A model generated the notes under the pieces. It saw only the letters and a program-made list of their open reading frames with translations, made no database searches and had not been told where the DNA came from. Below are positions 25,917 to 33,925 of a stretch of DNA of 50,531 bases, piece after piece. Location of the stretch: the NCBI GenBank assembly GCA_964392085.1, contig CAYMOV010000009.1:1-50531 (forward strand), given 5' to 3'. This stretch comes from CAYMOV01 sp964392085 (lineage in GTDB: Bacteria > Oederibacteriota > Muellerivitia > Muellerivitales > Muellerivitaceae). Position 1 is the stretch's first letter. Each line of letters begins with the position of its first letter. Made by a program: the position numbers and the translations under genes.

Positions 25917-26825
25917 TCAGACGCCTGTCCGAATCGCGTCTTGGGCTTGGCTCACGAGTGTGCCGAGCCGCGCGTCCACTGAACCGGCCTCGGTCTCCAG
26001 GAGACAACCGCCTTGCTCGATGCGGCCGTCGGGCACCAGTTCCAATTCTCCCGCGCCGACCGAAAGCTGCAATTCATGCCGGACACGACCCACCCGTTCC
26101 ACGTCGGCCGGATGGAGGTGGATCCTGAGCCGAACCTTGTCGTGGGCCATCCGAATCGATTGGCCCACCAATTCCACCACGAGTTCCGGTCGTTCCAACG
26201 CTTCCCGACGGAGGCACTTGAGTAGGGCATCCCCCACCAAATCCACCAAGAGCGGCTCCATGTCCGCCAAGGCCTTGCGCCTTTCCGAGAGGGTCGAGGA
26301 TAGCAACCCATCCCACTCCCGGATCAGGCCCTCGTACTGCGCCTTCCCTTCAACCTGGCCCGCCGCCAAACCCTCCACGCGGCCGACCGACAGGCCCTCA
26401 GCCTTACCATCCTGCTCAGCCTGCTTCCGGATCGCCTCGGCGGCACCCTTGGCTTCCTCTTCGGCCCTTGTCCGGACAAGTTCCGCGGCCCCTTGGGCGG
26501 CGACACGGATCTCTTCCGCTTCCCGGCCGGCGGCCTCCCGGGCTTCCCCGAGGATCTTTTCTTTCAGCTCTTGCGCCTCACGGTCGGCCCTTTCCAGGGC
26601 CTCCTGGTGAAGGGCCATCGGGTCCTGGAGTAGGATGGGCTCTTCCCCCAGGCCCACCCCAACGCCCTCAACCGGGGGGGCCTCCAGGGCCTCGAACGAA
26701 GGGGGGGCCCAAACCTTGGACTCGACGACCCTTCGTTGGATCTCGGCTTGCCAGGGCTCGTTATCCACCAGATAGCCGTCGGCGGCCATCTGGAAGTCCC
26801 GGTCGGTGAAGACGGTTCGTCGCAT
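25917..26825 (-). CDS. fliH: FliH, negative regulator of the export ATPase
   Basis: FliH-family protein of 302 residues, which binds FliI and docks it to FliN. Residues about 90-175 form a long Ala/Glu-rich coiled coil (EAEEIRVAAQGAAELVRTRA) containing Gly-spaced repeats near VGRVEGLAAGQVEGKAQYEG, like the GxxxG repeats of FliH. The C-terminal domain (about 190-300) has VELVGQSIRMAHDKVRLRIH, LHPADVERV and GGCLLETEAGSVDARLGTLV, as in FliH/YscL. It lies between fliG and fliI. Confidence 0.93.
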   Translation of the reverse strand: MRRTVFTDRDFQMAADGYLVDNEPWQAEIQRRVVESKVWAPPSFEALEAPPVEGVGVGLGEEPILLQDPMALHQEALERADREAQELKEKILGEAREAAGREAEEIRVAAQGAAELVRTRAEEEAKGAAEAIRKQAEQDGKAEGLSVGRVEGLAAGQVEGKAQYEGLIREWDGLLSSTLSERRKALADMEPLLVDLVGDALLKCLRREALERPELVVELVGQSIRMAHDKVRLRIHLHPADVERVGRVRHELQLSVGAGELELVPDGRIEQGGCLLETEAGSVDARLGTLVSQAQDAIRTGV

Positions 26826-26831
26826 CGCCTT

Positions 26832-27848
26832 TTAGACCATGACCTCTTCTTCACCGCGTGAAACGGTGATCTCGCCCATCTCCTCGAGTTGGCGGATGAC
26901 GTTGACGATCTTCTGCTGGGCCTCTTCGGTATGCTTCAAGCGGACCGGACCCATGACGTCCATGTCTTCCTGGATCATGGCCTTGGCGCGGCTGGACATG
27001 TTCTTCAGGATATGGCCCTTGACCTCTTCCTTGGCGCCCTTCAAGGCCAACGCCAAGTCCTTCGCGTCCACCTCGCGCAGCACTTGTTGGATCGTGCGGT
27101 CATCGAGGTTGATGATGTCGTCGAACACGAACATGAGGCGCTTGACCTCTTCGGCCAGTTCAGGGTTCGAGGTCTCGAGCTTCTCCATGATGGCTTTTTC
27201 GGTCGAACGGTCGGCCCGATTGAGGACCTCCGCCAAGGCGCGGACGCCGCCGGCGGCCGTGAATTCTTGGGTGAAGATCGAGGAAATGCGGCGCTCCAAG
27301 ACCCTCTCGATTTCCATGACCACATCCGGAGCGGCGCGGTCGAGGATCGCGATCCGGGTGGCCACGTCTACCTGGATCTCGCCCGGGAGCGACCCCAGGA
27401 TGGTGGCCGCGTGTTCCGCCGGCAGGTGGGCCAGGATCAACGCGATCGTCTGGGGATGCTCCGATTGGATGAAGTTCATCAACTGTTGGGGATCGGTCCG
27501 CTTGATGTAATCAAAGGGCGTCATCTGCAATGAGCCCTGCAGGCGGTTGATGATCTCCATGGCCTTGTTGGGGCCTAGGGCCTTCTCGAGGATCTCGTGG
27601 GCGTATTCCACGCCGCCCTGGGAGATGTACTCCTGGGCCGTGGCGATATTGATGACTTCCTCAAGGACCTGGTCCTTTTCATCGGGTGAGATCTTCCGGA
27701 GGTTCGCGATCTCCAGGGTGATCTGCTCGACCGTCTCCTCTTTCAGGTGTTGGTACACCCGGGCAGCGAGGTCGGGCCCCAACGTGATGAGGAGGGCGGC
27801 GGCTTTCTGCTCACCGCTCAGCTTGGTTTTGGGTGCGGGTTGAGCCAC
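26832..27848 (-). CDS. fliG: FliG, rotor/switch protein
   Basis: Rotor protein of 338 residues that converts ion flow to torque. The N-terminus LSGEQKAAALLITLGPDLAA binds FliF. The middle domain has the EHPQ motif in FIQSEHPQTIALILAHLPAE. The C-terminal domain has the charged torque helix DDRTIQQVLREVDAKDLALA with KNMSSRAKAMIQEDMDVMGP. Length and order are typical. Confidence 0.97.
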   Translation of the reverse strand: MAQPAPKTKLSGEQKAAALLITLGPDLAARVYQHLKEETVEQITLEIANLRKISPDEKDQVLEEVINIATAQEYISQGGVEYAHEILEKALGPNKAMEIINRLQGSLQMTPFDYIKRTDPQQLMNFIQSEHPQTIALILAHLPAEHAATILGSLPGEIQVDVATRIAILDRAAPDVVMEIERVLERRISSIFTQEFTAAGGVRALAEVLNRADRSTEKAIMEKLETSNPELAEEVKRLMFVFDDIINLDDRTIQQVLREVDAKDLALALKGAKEEVKGHILKNMSSRAKAMIQEDMDVMGPVRLKHTEEAQQKIVNVIRQLEEMGEITVSRGEEEVMV

Positions 27849-27851
27849 GGA

Positions 27852-29501
27852 CTATTCCTCCGACAGCCATTTCTTAATGATCTTAGCCACGTTTTCTGGG
27901 TTCTTATTGGCGAGTTCAAACACTTCTTTCCGCATGGCTTCCCGCTTCTTGGCTTCCCGGGCCGAATCCATCCGGGCCAACTCATCGGCGGTCATCTCAG
28001 GCGTAATGAGGTCTTCCACCTGGGGCACCATCGGCTTCTCATCGGGGATCTCGACGTCCTCGGGAGTCTGGATGTATTCGCGGGACTTCTTAGGCTTCAG
28101 GATCGACCGGAGGAACAAGAGGATCCCGATCGCCACCAACAGCAGAAGCCCCAGCTTCGCGAGGGTGAGGTAAAACGCCTGCTGGTTCTGCATGTTGCTC
28201 TCCTTCAAGCTGGCCAGGGCCGCGGTGTCGTCGAACGGCATGTTTTCGACCGCGACCTGGTCGCCCCGGTTCAGGTCCAAACCGGCGGCCGCCACCACCG
28301 CCGTCTTGATCGACTCCACTTGCTGGGGCTGGAGGCCGTCCACGAACACCGAAACGGACACCCGTTTGGGCGCACCGGGCGCTTGTTGGCTCCGCTTCAC
28401 CGTGCGGTTCACCTCGTAATTGGTGATCGCCTCCTCTTTGCTGTATTGGGAATTGCCCCCGTTGACCGCCTGGTAACCCGGGATGTTGGAGTCGGTCCCG
28501 GGAACCCCACCCACCATGGTGGCGGGGAAACCGGCGTCGCCGACGTACTGTTCCTTCTTGGTGGAGGTGGACCGTTCGATGCCGTGGCCGTCCACCACCG
28601 GCTCGAACACTTCGGACTCGGTTTCGGTCTTGTCGAAATTGAGTTCAGCGTTGACCGAGGCGGCGTACCGGGTGGTTCCCAGAACCTTGGCCAGCATCTG
28701 GTTGACCTTGCGCTCCAGGTCCTTTTCGTAATTCCTTTGGACTTCCAGTTGGTGGAGCGTCAGCTTGGCCTGCTGGGTCAACACCGTCCCGCCGTCATCC
28801 GGGTTGTTATCCTGTTGTTCCTCCTGGATGAAGGCCGACAGCATGTTGCCGTGGCTGTCCACCACGTTGACATCCTCGGGCTTTAGGCCTTCCACCGCGG
28901 AGGCCACCAGGTGGACGATCCCCCGGACCTGCTCCCGCTTGAGTTGGGCCTCGGACTTAAGGGTCAACATGACTGAAGCCGTGGTGGGCTTCTCTTTATC
29001 CGTAAAGAGCTCGGGCTCGGGCATAACGATATGGACCCGGGCCTCGTCCACTTCGCTGAGGGATTGGATCGTCCGCTGGAGCTCACCCTCCAGGGCGCGC
29101 TTATAGTTCACCTTCTGGGTGAAATCGGTCATGCCGAACTTGGTTTGGTCGAAGAGCTCGTAACCGACGCCGCCGCCCTTGGGGAGGCCCTGCCCGGCCA
29201 GGGTCAAGCGCGCCTCATGGACCTTTTCCGAGGGGACCAAGACCGTCACGCGGTCGCCGTTTTCGGAGATTCGGTAAGGCGTGTTGGTCTTGCGTAATTC
29301 CGTCACGACGTCGGAGGCGTCCTTTTGGGTCATCTTCGAGAACAGGACGTCGTACCCAGGTTGGGCGGTCCAAAGGATGAAGCCCAAAAGGATGATCAAA
29401 AGGGCCGACGGCACCGAGATCAGCAGAATACGCTGGAGCCGGTTGAGTCGGGCCCAGATGTCCTTGATCTGTTGAGCCAACTGTTGCAGGAAGGTGTTCA
29501 C
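27852..29501 (-). CDS. fliF: FliF, MS-ring protein
   Basis: MS-ring subunit, 549 residues. Membrane helices lie at about 25-46 (ILLISVPSALLIILLGFILW) and about 440-465 (LAKLGLLLLVAIGILLFLRS). Between them is the periplasmic ring-building region with VLFSKMTQKDASDVVTELRK, ARVHIVMPEPELFTDKEKPT and ASVMLTLKSEAQLKREQVRG. The C-terminal tail NPENVAKIIKKWLSEE is the FliG-binding motif. It sits between fliE and fliG. Confidence 0.97.
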   Translation of the reverse strand: MNTFLQQLAQQIKDIWARLNRLQRILLISVPSALLIILLGFILWTAQPGYDVLFSKMTQKDASDVVTELRKTNTPYRISENGDRVTVLVPSEKVHEARLTLAGQGLPKGGGVGYELFDQTKFGMTDFTQKVNYKRALEGELQRTIQSLSEVDEARVHIVMPEPELFTDKEKPTTASVMLTLKSEAQLKREQVRGIVHLVASAVEGLKPEDVNVVDSHGNMLSAFIQEEQQDNNPDDGGTVLTQQAKLTLHQLEVQRNYEKDLERKVNQMLAKVLGTTRYAASVNAELNFDKTETESEVFEPVVDGHGIERSTSTKKEQYVGDAGFPATMVGGVPGTDSNIPGYQAVNGGNSQYSKEEAITNYEVNRTVKRSQQAPGAPKRVSVSVFVDGLQPQQVESIKTAVVAAAGLDLNRGDQVAVENMPFDDTAALASLKESNMQNQQAFYLTLAKLGLLLLVAIGILLFLRSILKPKKSREYIQTPEDVEIPDEKPMVPQVEDLITPEMTADELARMDSAREAKKREAMRKEVFELANKNPENVAKIIKKWLSEE

Positions 29502-29546
29502 GGACGCGTCATCCTCGCTTTGGTTTGAGACACCCCGACCTTAAAG

Positions 29547-29864
29547 CTAGATCTGCATCCGGGAAATTTCCTGGTAAGCGTCCAGGATCTTATTCCGGAC
29601 CTGAATGGCGTATTGGAGCGACAACCCGGCCTCTTCCATCGACAGCACCACTTCGTGCAGATTCTCGGCCTTGCCGGTCGCCAGGTCGGTCGCGGCCTGG
29701 GAGGCCTTCAATTGGCCGTCGTTCACTTCCGCCACGGCCTTCGTCAGCATGTCCTTGAAGGACGCCGGCGAAACCTCCGCCGCGTGGTTCTGGTAGATCG
29801 GCGCCACGCCATTGATCGCGGTTTGGATCGGCGCGATGGGCAGTTGGATCGGTGGAATTTCCAT
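29547..29864 (-). CDS. fliE: FliE, MS-ring/rod junction protein
   Basis: Small export substrate of 105 residues linking the MS ring to the rod. The conserved C-terminus is LHEVVLSMEEAGLSLQYAIQ followed by VRNKILDAYQEISRMQI, which is diagnostic. It follows flgC by 7 bases. Confidence 0.96.
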   Translation of the reverse strand: MEIPPIQLPIAPIQTAINGVAPIYQNHAAEVSPASFKDMLTKAVAEVNDGQLKASQAATDLATGKAENLHEVVLSMEEAGLSLQYAIQVRNKILDAYQEISRMQI

Positions 29865-29871
29865 TTAAAAA

Positions 29872-30324
29872 TTACCGCCCGATCTCGAGGGCCTTCAGGG
29901 CCATCGACTTGCTCGCGTTGAGTGCGGTGACGTTGGCGTCGTAGGCCCGGTTCGCCGAGATCATGTCCACCATCTCATTGACCACATTCACGTTTGGATA
30001 AGCCACGTAGCCCTCAGCGTTCGCGTCGGGATGGGAGGGGTCAAACACCATCCGGGACGGGCCGGGGTCTTGTTGGATCTGCGTAACCCGAACGCCCATC
30101 GGCACGCCTTGTTCGGTCATGGTCGACAGCATGGGCGCGAAGGGGCGGCTGGCGTCGTAGCGCGGGGCGAAAACCACGCGCATGCGGTGGTAAGGACCGC
30201 CCTCTTGGGTGCGGGTCGTGTTGGCGTTCGCGATGTTGTTCGCGATGACATCCATCCGGAGGCGTTCCGCCGTGAGGGCGGAGGCGCTGATGGCGAAAGG
30301 CGCGAAAATTCCCGGGGTCGCCAT
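29872..30324 (-). CDS. flgC: FlgC, proximal rod protein
   Basis: Rod protein of 150 residues. The N-terminus has the rod signature SALTAERLRMDVIANNIANA-NTTRT. The C-terminus has YVAYPNVNVVNEMVDMISAN followed by RAYDANVTALNASKSMALKA. It starts 3 bases after flgB. Confidence 0.97.
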   Translation of the reverse strand: MATPGIFAPFAISASALTAERLRMDVIANNIANANTTRTQEGGPYHRMRVVFAPRYDASRPFAPMLSTMTEQGVPMGVRVTQIQQDPGPSRMVFDPSHPDANAEGYVAYPNVNVVNEMVDMISANRAYDANVTALNASKSMALKALEIGR

Positions 30325-30327
30325 GGT

Positions 30328-30753
30328 TTATTGTTTCCCTTCGCTGATGGCGTGTCGGAGCTGCGAAAGATAACGAGAAGTAATGTCGGCTAAGCTGTTG
30401 TACTCCGCGGTGTTCTCGGCGAGCTTCGCCGACTCCATATCGAGGTCCACGTTGTTGCCGTCATTGCGGCCGGTGGTTTCAGTCACCGTCCGGACGTCCG
30501 GCTGGAACTGGCTCAAGGTATCCGTGCTGGCGATCGGGAAGTGCCGGGGATTCGTCCGGGTCATTGGGGAGACTGTCTGGTTCTGGTCGATGGCGACCCG
30601 TAGTTTGTCTTGGAAATTCACATCCAACCGCTTAAACCCCGGTGTGTCGATATTGGCTAAGTTCGTCGCGATCGCCTCATTGCGGATCGCCAAGGAGTCC
30701 AAGCCCTTATGAAGGACCAAAAGGGTTTGGGACATTGAGATCGGATCGATCAT
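30328..30753 (-). CDS. flgB: FlgB, proximal rod protein and first gene of the flagellar operon
   Basis: Rod protein of 141 residues with the signature RNEAIATNLANIDTPGFKRL and the C-terminal helix NNVDLDMESAKLAENTAEYN. An upstream Met would add 8 residues; AAGGAG placed 7 bases before the ATG at 30753 favours MIDPISMSQ. It is the promoter-proximal gene of a run of about 30 co-directional genes. A sigma-70 promoter lies about 130 bases upstream. Confidence 0.96.
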   Translation of the reverse strand: MIDPISMSQTLLVLHKGLDSLAIRNEAIATNLANIDTPGFKRLDVNFQDKLRVAIDQNQTVSPMTRTNPRHFPIASTDTLSQFQPDVRTVTETTGRNDGNNVDLDMESAKLAENTAEYNSLADITSRYLSQLRHAISEGKQ

Positions 30754-30851
30754 GACGGCTCCTTCAAGAGCTCCCAAGTCTGTTCAGCAGGCGAAAGCTG
30801 ATCGAGGCTAACCGCAAAGACGGCCTTCCAGGCGCAAAAAAACGTTATGAC

Positions 30852-30879
30852 GGAAAGAAATTTCCGCCACCCCGGAAAA
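30852..30879 (-). promoter_or_regulatory. Alternative hairpins in the flgB leader
   Basis: Read on the minus strand, the leader contains TTTCCG, then GGGTGG, CGGAAA, TTTC and TTTCCG. The central CGGAAA can pair with either flanking TTTCCG, giving two mutually exclusive 6-bp stems (6-base loop or 4-base loop) within the first 35 or so bases of the predicted transcript. This could be an RNA switch or simply a repeated operator half-site. Confidence 0.45.
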
Positions 30880-30888
30880 ATTCGTGTC

Positions 30889-30917
30889 ATTATTGACTTG
30901 GTACCGGGGTCTGTCAA
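30889..30917 (-). promoter_or_regulatory. Sigma-70 promoter of the flagellar operon
   Basis: On the minus strand TTGACA (30912-30917), a 17-base spacer and AATAAT (30889-30894) form a near-consensus promoter pointing at flgB. Transcription should start near 30882, giving a leader of about 130 bases. AT-rich sequence lies further upstream (30940-30957). The core is embedded in a rough dyad (ATTATTGAC...GTCAAGGAATAAT on the plus strand), which could be an operator. No sigma-54 (GG-N10-GC) or sigma-28 element was seen here, so the operon appears to be driven by the housekeeping factor. Confidence 0.75.
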
Positions 30918-30979
30918 GGAATAATCCTCTGGAAACCCTTTAATTTATTGACTTTTTGGTCCAATTCGCCGAACCGCCT

Positions 30980-30998
30980 ACCTGGGGTCCGCCCAGCA
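30980..30998 (-). terminator. Weak hairpin after the MerR-like gene
   Basis: CTGGG-CGGAC-CCCAG on the minus strand lies just after the regulator stop and before the flagellar promoter. There is no T run, so termination strength is doubtful. Confidence 0.3.
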
Positions 30999-31020
30999 GT
31001 CCAAGACCCACGCAAGAGCA

Positions 31021-31257
31021 TCAAATCGGGCTTTTCACCTTCGCCCGGGTGAGTAAAGCCTTGATTCCCCGGAGATTGATCCCCTGATCTGAAAAAGACT
31101 GGATCCGTTTACAAAGATTTAAATCCGCTTCGTTGTAAATCCTGGTTCGGTTCCGGCCCAGACGGGAAACTTTGAGAAGACCCTGTCGTTCCCAATTCCG
31201 AAGGGTCTGTTCATGGACGCCTAATTTGAGGGCCATTTCTCGGATCGAGAACATCAT
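31021..31257 (-). CDS. MerR-family (HspR-like) transcriptional regulator
   Basis: A 78-residue single-domain winged-helix protein. FSIREMALKLGVHEQTLRNW followed by ERQGLLKVSRLGRNRTRIYN is the MerR helix-turn-helix and wing. ADLNLCKRIQSFSDQGINLR followed by GIKALL is close to HspR, whose proteins are also short and lack an effector domain. The open frame can be extended to a TTG at 31287, but AAGGA 10-14 bases before tandem ATGs at 31257/31254 favours the short form. It is co-directional with, and 268 bases upstream of, flgB; whether it controls the flagellar operon or itself is unknown. A TTGA-N10-TCAA dyad lies upstream of the gene. Confidence 0.85.
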   Translation of the reverse strand: MMFSIREMALKLGVHEQTLRNWERQGLLKVSRLGRNRTRIYNEADLNLCKRIQSFSDQGINLRGIKALLTRAKVKSPI

Positions 31258-31331
31258 TCTCGGGACATCCTTTTGGGTGACCCTCAAATCCTTTTCCGGT
31301 TGTCTTGCGATTCAACCGAGGAATGAGGGTT

Positions 31332-31353
31332 GGTTGACAAAACACACTCAACC
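31332..31353. promoter_or_regulatory. Dyad upstream of the MerR/HspR-like gene
   Basis: Perfect 6-bp inverted repeat GGTTGA-N10-TCAACC about 75 bases upstream of the regulator start. HspR sites (HAIR) have the form CTTGAGT-N7-ACTCAAG, that is TTGA-N11-TCAA, so this dyad with N10 is similar and a plausible autoregulatory operator. I see no clear -35/-10 pair overlapping it. Confidence 0.45.
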
Positions 31354-31441
31354 CCATGACAGGCTCATTGTAAGCGCCAAAATCCAAAGACCAATCCGAA
31401 ACCCATCGGGTGTATCCGTTGTGTTACTTTTAAAGCCGGCC

Positions 31442-31459
31442 GCCACCACCGGTGGTAGC
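31442..31459 (-). terminator. Hairpin after the diguanylate cyclase gene
   Basis: Minus strand GCTACCA-CCGG-TGGTGGC forms a 7-bp stem (one G-T pair) 20 bases after the stop codon of the GGDEF gene. A short CTTTAAAA follows after GGCCGG. A weak intrinsic terminator is plausible. Confidence 0.5.
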
Positions 31460-31479
31460 AATAAATTCACAGGTACCAG

Positions 31480-33624
31480 CTACTGCTGTTTTTGACCCAT
31501 CGAAAATTGATAGCGAATCACTCGATTTCGACCGTTTCGTTTCGCCTCATATAACGCCTCGTCGGCGCATTGGATCAATTTGCCGGGTTCCCGGGAATCA
31601 AAGGGATAAGCCGAAGTCCCCAGTGAAAGCGTGACCCGATAAACCCCTTGCCCATCGGCCCGTTGAATGAGAAGCCCTTCCACACGTTCCCGGATTCGAT
31701 CGGCTAAATCGGTCCCTGCTTGGATCGCCGTTTCCGGGAGGATCACCACGAACTCTTCCCCACCATAACGGGCCACCGTGTCAATCCCCTGCCGGACGGT
31801 TCGCCCCAAGGACTGCGCCACCTCCCGAAGGACCCGGTCCCCCTCCTGGTGGCCGAACTGGTCGTTGAATTTCTTGAAATGATCCACATCCACGAGGACG
31901 AGGCAAAGATCCTTGTTATAACGCTCGGCCTTGAGGATTTCTTCGGTGAGCTTTTCCTGGAAATACCTGTGGTTGTAAAGCCCCGTCAACCCGTCCCGGA
32001 CCGCCAACTCCCTGACTTTCCGGACGCCACGGGCATTTTCCAAGGCGAGTCCCGCCTGGTTGGCCAAAGTGGATAAAACCTCTTGGTCGTATTCGTGGAA
32101 GGCGGAAACCTCCTTGCTGTCCAACCGGACCACCCCCACGGACCGTTCGCCCAACCCCAAGGGAACCATTAAACAGGATTGGACGGATCCCATGAGTCCA
32201 TCGCGCCGCGCGAAGGGTCCCGGGATACCCTCCCGCGTGCCCCGCGAATAACGGAACGGCTTGCCGCTTTCGATGACCCATCGGGCCAACTCAGCATCCA
32301 ATCCCTCCAACGTTTCCCCCGCTTGAAAGGATCCCCTTCCGACTTGGATCCGCAGGGACGGGTCCGTTTCACCCGGGAGACAAACAAAAGCGGAGTCGGG
32401 GTCGAAAATGCCTACGGCGGTTTGAAGCGTCGTTTCCAAGACCTGTTCCTCCTCCAAAAGCGTGGAGAAAGCCTGGGAAGCCTGGTAAAGGGCATCCAAA
32501 TTCCGGCTTTTGGTTCCTGAAAAGTGGAGAAGTCGGGCGTTTTGTACGGCGTCACCCATCCACTCGCCGAAGGTTTCCGAAAGGGACACCCGGGACTCCG
32601 TGAAATAGCCTGATTCCAGGCTGTCGACCACGAAAACCCCGACCAGTTCCGTTTCCCCGGATGAACCTTCGGGAGCCTGCGCCCAGATCGGTTGTGCCAG
32701 AAGGGCCCGAATCGGTTGTGATTGGGCGTAGTAGGGGATTCCTTTCGAGGATTCAGGGGCCAAGGGATCCACCAGGACTTTCCTTTTTTCGCCTCCCGCG
32801 AGCCCCACCAGGGTTTCACCGAAGGGGATCACCGAATCGGGCGCCAACGACTTCGACTTGGACGAGTAGGCCCGAAGCCTCAATACGCGCTTCCCTCCCA
32901 GGAGCCCGACCAAAAAACAGGCGGCGGTGTGGCAATCCAGGGAGGTCCTGGCCAAATCCAGCCTTTTCCTTAAGGATGTCTCCAATTCCAAGACCGTGTT
33001 GACACGGGCCCCCAACCGCTTTTCCTGTTGCAACAACTGGTCCTTCGGGACGATGAAGGAGGAAGGTTCCGCCGAGGCCGCTAATGTCCCCGCCTCGCGG
33101 TGGAGATGCTCCAAGCGGCCTTGGATCTTCTCCTTCTGCCGACGGATTTCCGCGACTTTCTTGAGCAAAAGGATGAAAAACAGGAGGATCACGAACCGAG
33201 TGGCTAAATCCTGCCAAGGGGGAAGGCCCATCCGGTTCCCGGCATACTCCAGGAGCAAATAAAGGGCGGCGGTCGCGACCGCGTGGCGAAGGCCTAGCGT
33301 CCAGGCCCAAAGGGCCAAAAGGGGAAAGAGAAAACCCGCGAGGGGGGAGGCCCATCCACCGGTGGTTTGGGTCCAAAGGGCCAGGAGAATGGGCGCGGTC
33401 AGGCTCGAGAGATACGCATGGGTCTTCAAAGCGTCAGCGTAAAGGGCGCAGCCCGTCAGGCCGACTAATAGGAAACCGGCCCCGAGAGTGGTCCGCCAAG
33501 CCGGTACATCCCCGGCGGGTCGGATCAATAAGCCGCTGGCCGCCAAAAAAAAAGCGCCAGCTGCCCCCAGGGCTAAGATCCAGGGCAACCAGCGCGAATG
33601 AACTTTCGGGAGATTTTGGGTCAA
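31480..33624 (-). CDS. Membrane-bound GAF-GAF-GGDEF diguanylate cyclase
   Basis: Predicted c-di-GMP synthase, 714 residues. About five to six membrane helices (10-160) are followed by a coiled coil and two GAF-like sensor domains (about 215-375 and 385-545: ALLAQPIWAQAPEGSSGETE, SCLMVPLGLGERSVGVVRLD). The C-terminal GGDEF domain follows (RDGLTGLYNHRYFQEKL, VDHFKKFNDQFGHQEGDRVL). The active site is ARYGGEEFVVIL at about 621, so catalysis is expected. The inhibitory I-site RxxD before it is QGID, so product inhibition is probably lost. The frame allows a TTG at 33651, but GGAGGGAG lies 4 bases before the TTG at 33624, which is chosen. It could feed the PilZ protein of the flagellar operon. Confidence 0.92.
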   Translation of the reverse strand: MTQNLPKVHSRWLPWILALGAAGAFFLAASGLLIRPAGDVPAWRTTLGAGFLLVGLTGCALYADALKTHAYLSSLTAPILLALWTQTTGGWASPLAGFLFPLLALWAWTLGLRHAVATAALYLLLEYAGNRMGLPPWQDLATRFVILLFFILLLKKVAEIRRQKEKIQGRLEHLHREAGTLAASAEPSSFIVPKDQLLQQEKRLGARVNTVLELETSLRKRLDLARTSLDCHTAACFLVGLLGGKRVLRLRAYSSKSKSLAPDSVIPFGETLVGLAGGEKRKVLVDPLAPESSKGIPYYAQSQPIRALLAQPIWAQAPEGSSGETELVGVFVVDSLESGYFTESRVSLSETFGEWMGDAVQNARLLHFSGTKSRNLDALYQASQAFSTLLEEEQVLETTLQTAVGIFDPDSAFVCLPGETDPSLRIQVGRGSFQAGETLEGLDAELARWVIESGKPFRYSRGTREGIPGPFARRDGLMGSVQSCLMVPLGLGERSVGVVRLDSKEVSAFHEYDQEVLSTLANQAGLALENARGVRKVRELAVRDGLTGLYNHRYFQEKLTEEILKAERYNKDLCLVLVDVDHFKKFNDQFGHQEGDRVLREVAQSLGRTVRQGIDTVARYGGEEFVVILPETAIQAGTDLADRIRERVEGLLIQRADGQGVYRVTLSLGTSAYPFDSREPGKLIQCADEALYEAKRNGRNRVIRYQFSMGQKQQ

Positions 33625-33670
33625 AACACTCCCTCCGGGATCGGACTTCAAAAGCTACCCGGCTCATGAA

Positions 33671-33712
33671 AGCTCCCAGGGCCCCGTCCAAAAGGAAGGA
33701 CCCTGGAAAAGG
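33671..33712 (-). terminator. Hairpin between the bS22-like gene and the diguanylate cyclase
   Basis: Minus strand CCAGGGTCC, a short pyrimidine loop, then GGAC and GCCCTGG form a stem with a small bulge just after the 34-residue gene. Only a short pyrimidine stretch (CTTTC) follows, so partial termination at most. Confidence 0.4.
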
Positions 33713-33741
33713 GGTTCTGGGGGATGAACCTCCCCGAACGC

Positions 33742-33846
33742 TTACAACTTACCCAAATGGCGCAAAAGCCCCTTCATCTTGCGGCGATGCTTCTTCCGCT
33801 TGTGGGTCTTAATTTTAAGGCGGTGCCGCTTCTTCCCGCAGGGCAT
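33742..33846 (-). CDS. bS22/COX24 (AURKAIP1)-like small ribosomal protein, 34 residues
   Basis: A very short basic protein that length cut-offs miss. It starts MPCGKKRHRLKIKTHKRKK, continues with HRRKMKGLLRHLGKL and stops with TAA at 33742. GGAGGA sits about 5 bases before its ATG. The pattern MPCGKKR..H.....HKRKK is that of the AURKAIP1/COX24 C-terminal domain proteins annotated in Bacteroidota and relatives, and of mycobacterial bS22/mitochondrial mS38, which bind the small ribosomal subunit near helix 44. More than half of the residues are Lys, Arg or His. It is preceded by its own 150-base gap. A role as a ribosomal protein is inferred from the family. Confidence 0.8.
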   Translation of the reverse strand: MPCGKKRHRLKIKTHKRKKHRRKMKGLLRHLGKL

Positions 33847-33925
33847 CTAATCCTCCAAAGGGTCAGGCTAAGGTATGGAGGGAGGAGTTTAAGGGAAACC
33901 TCCCCCAAATCAAGGGTTTTCGTGC

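Noticed and set aside
30893..30925. Divergent plus-strand promoter opposite the flgB promoter
   Set aside because: TTGACT and AATAAT are present but 21 bases apart, and no plus-strand gene follows.
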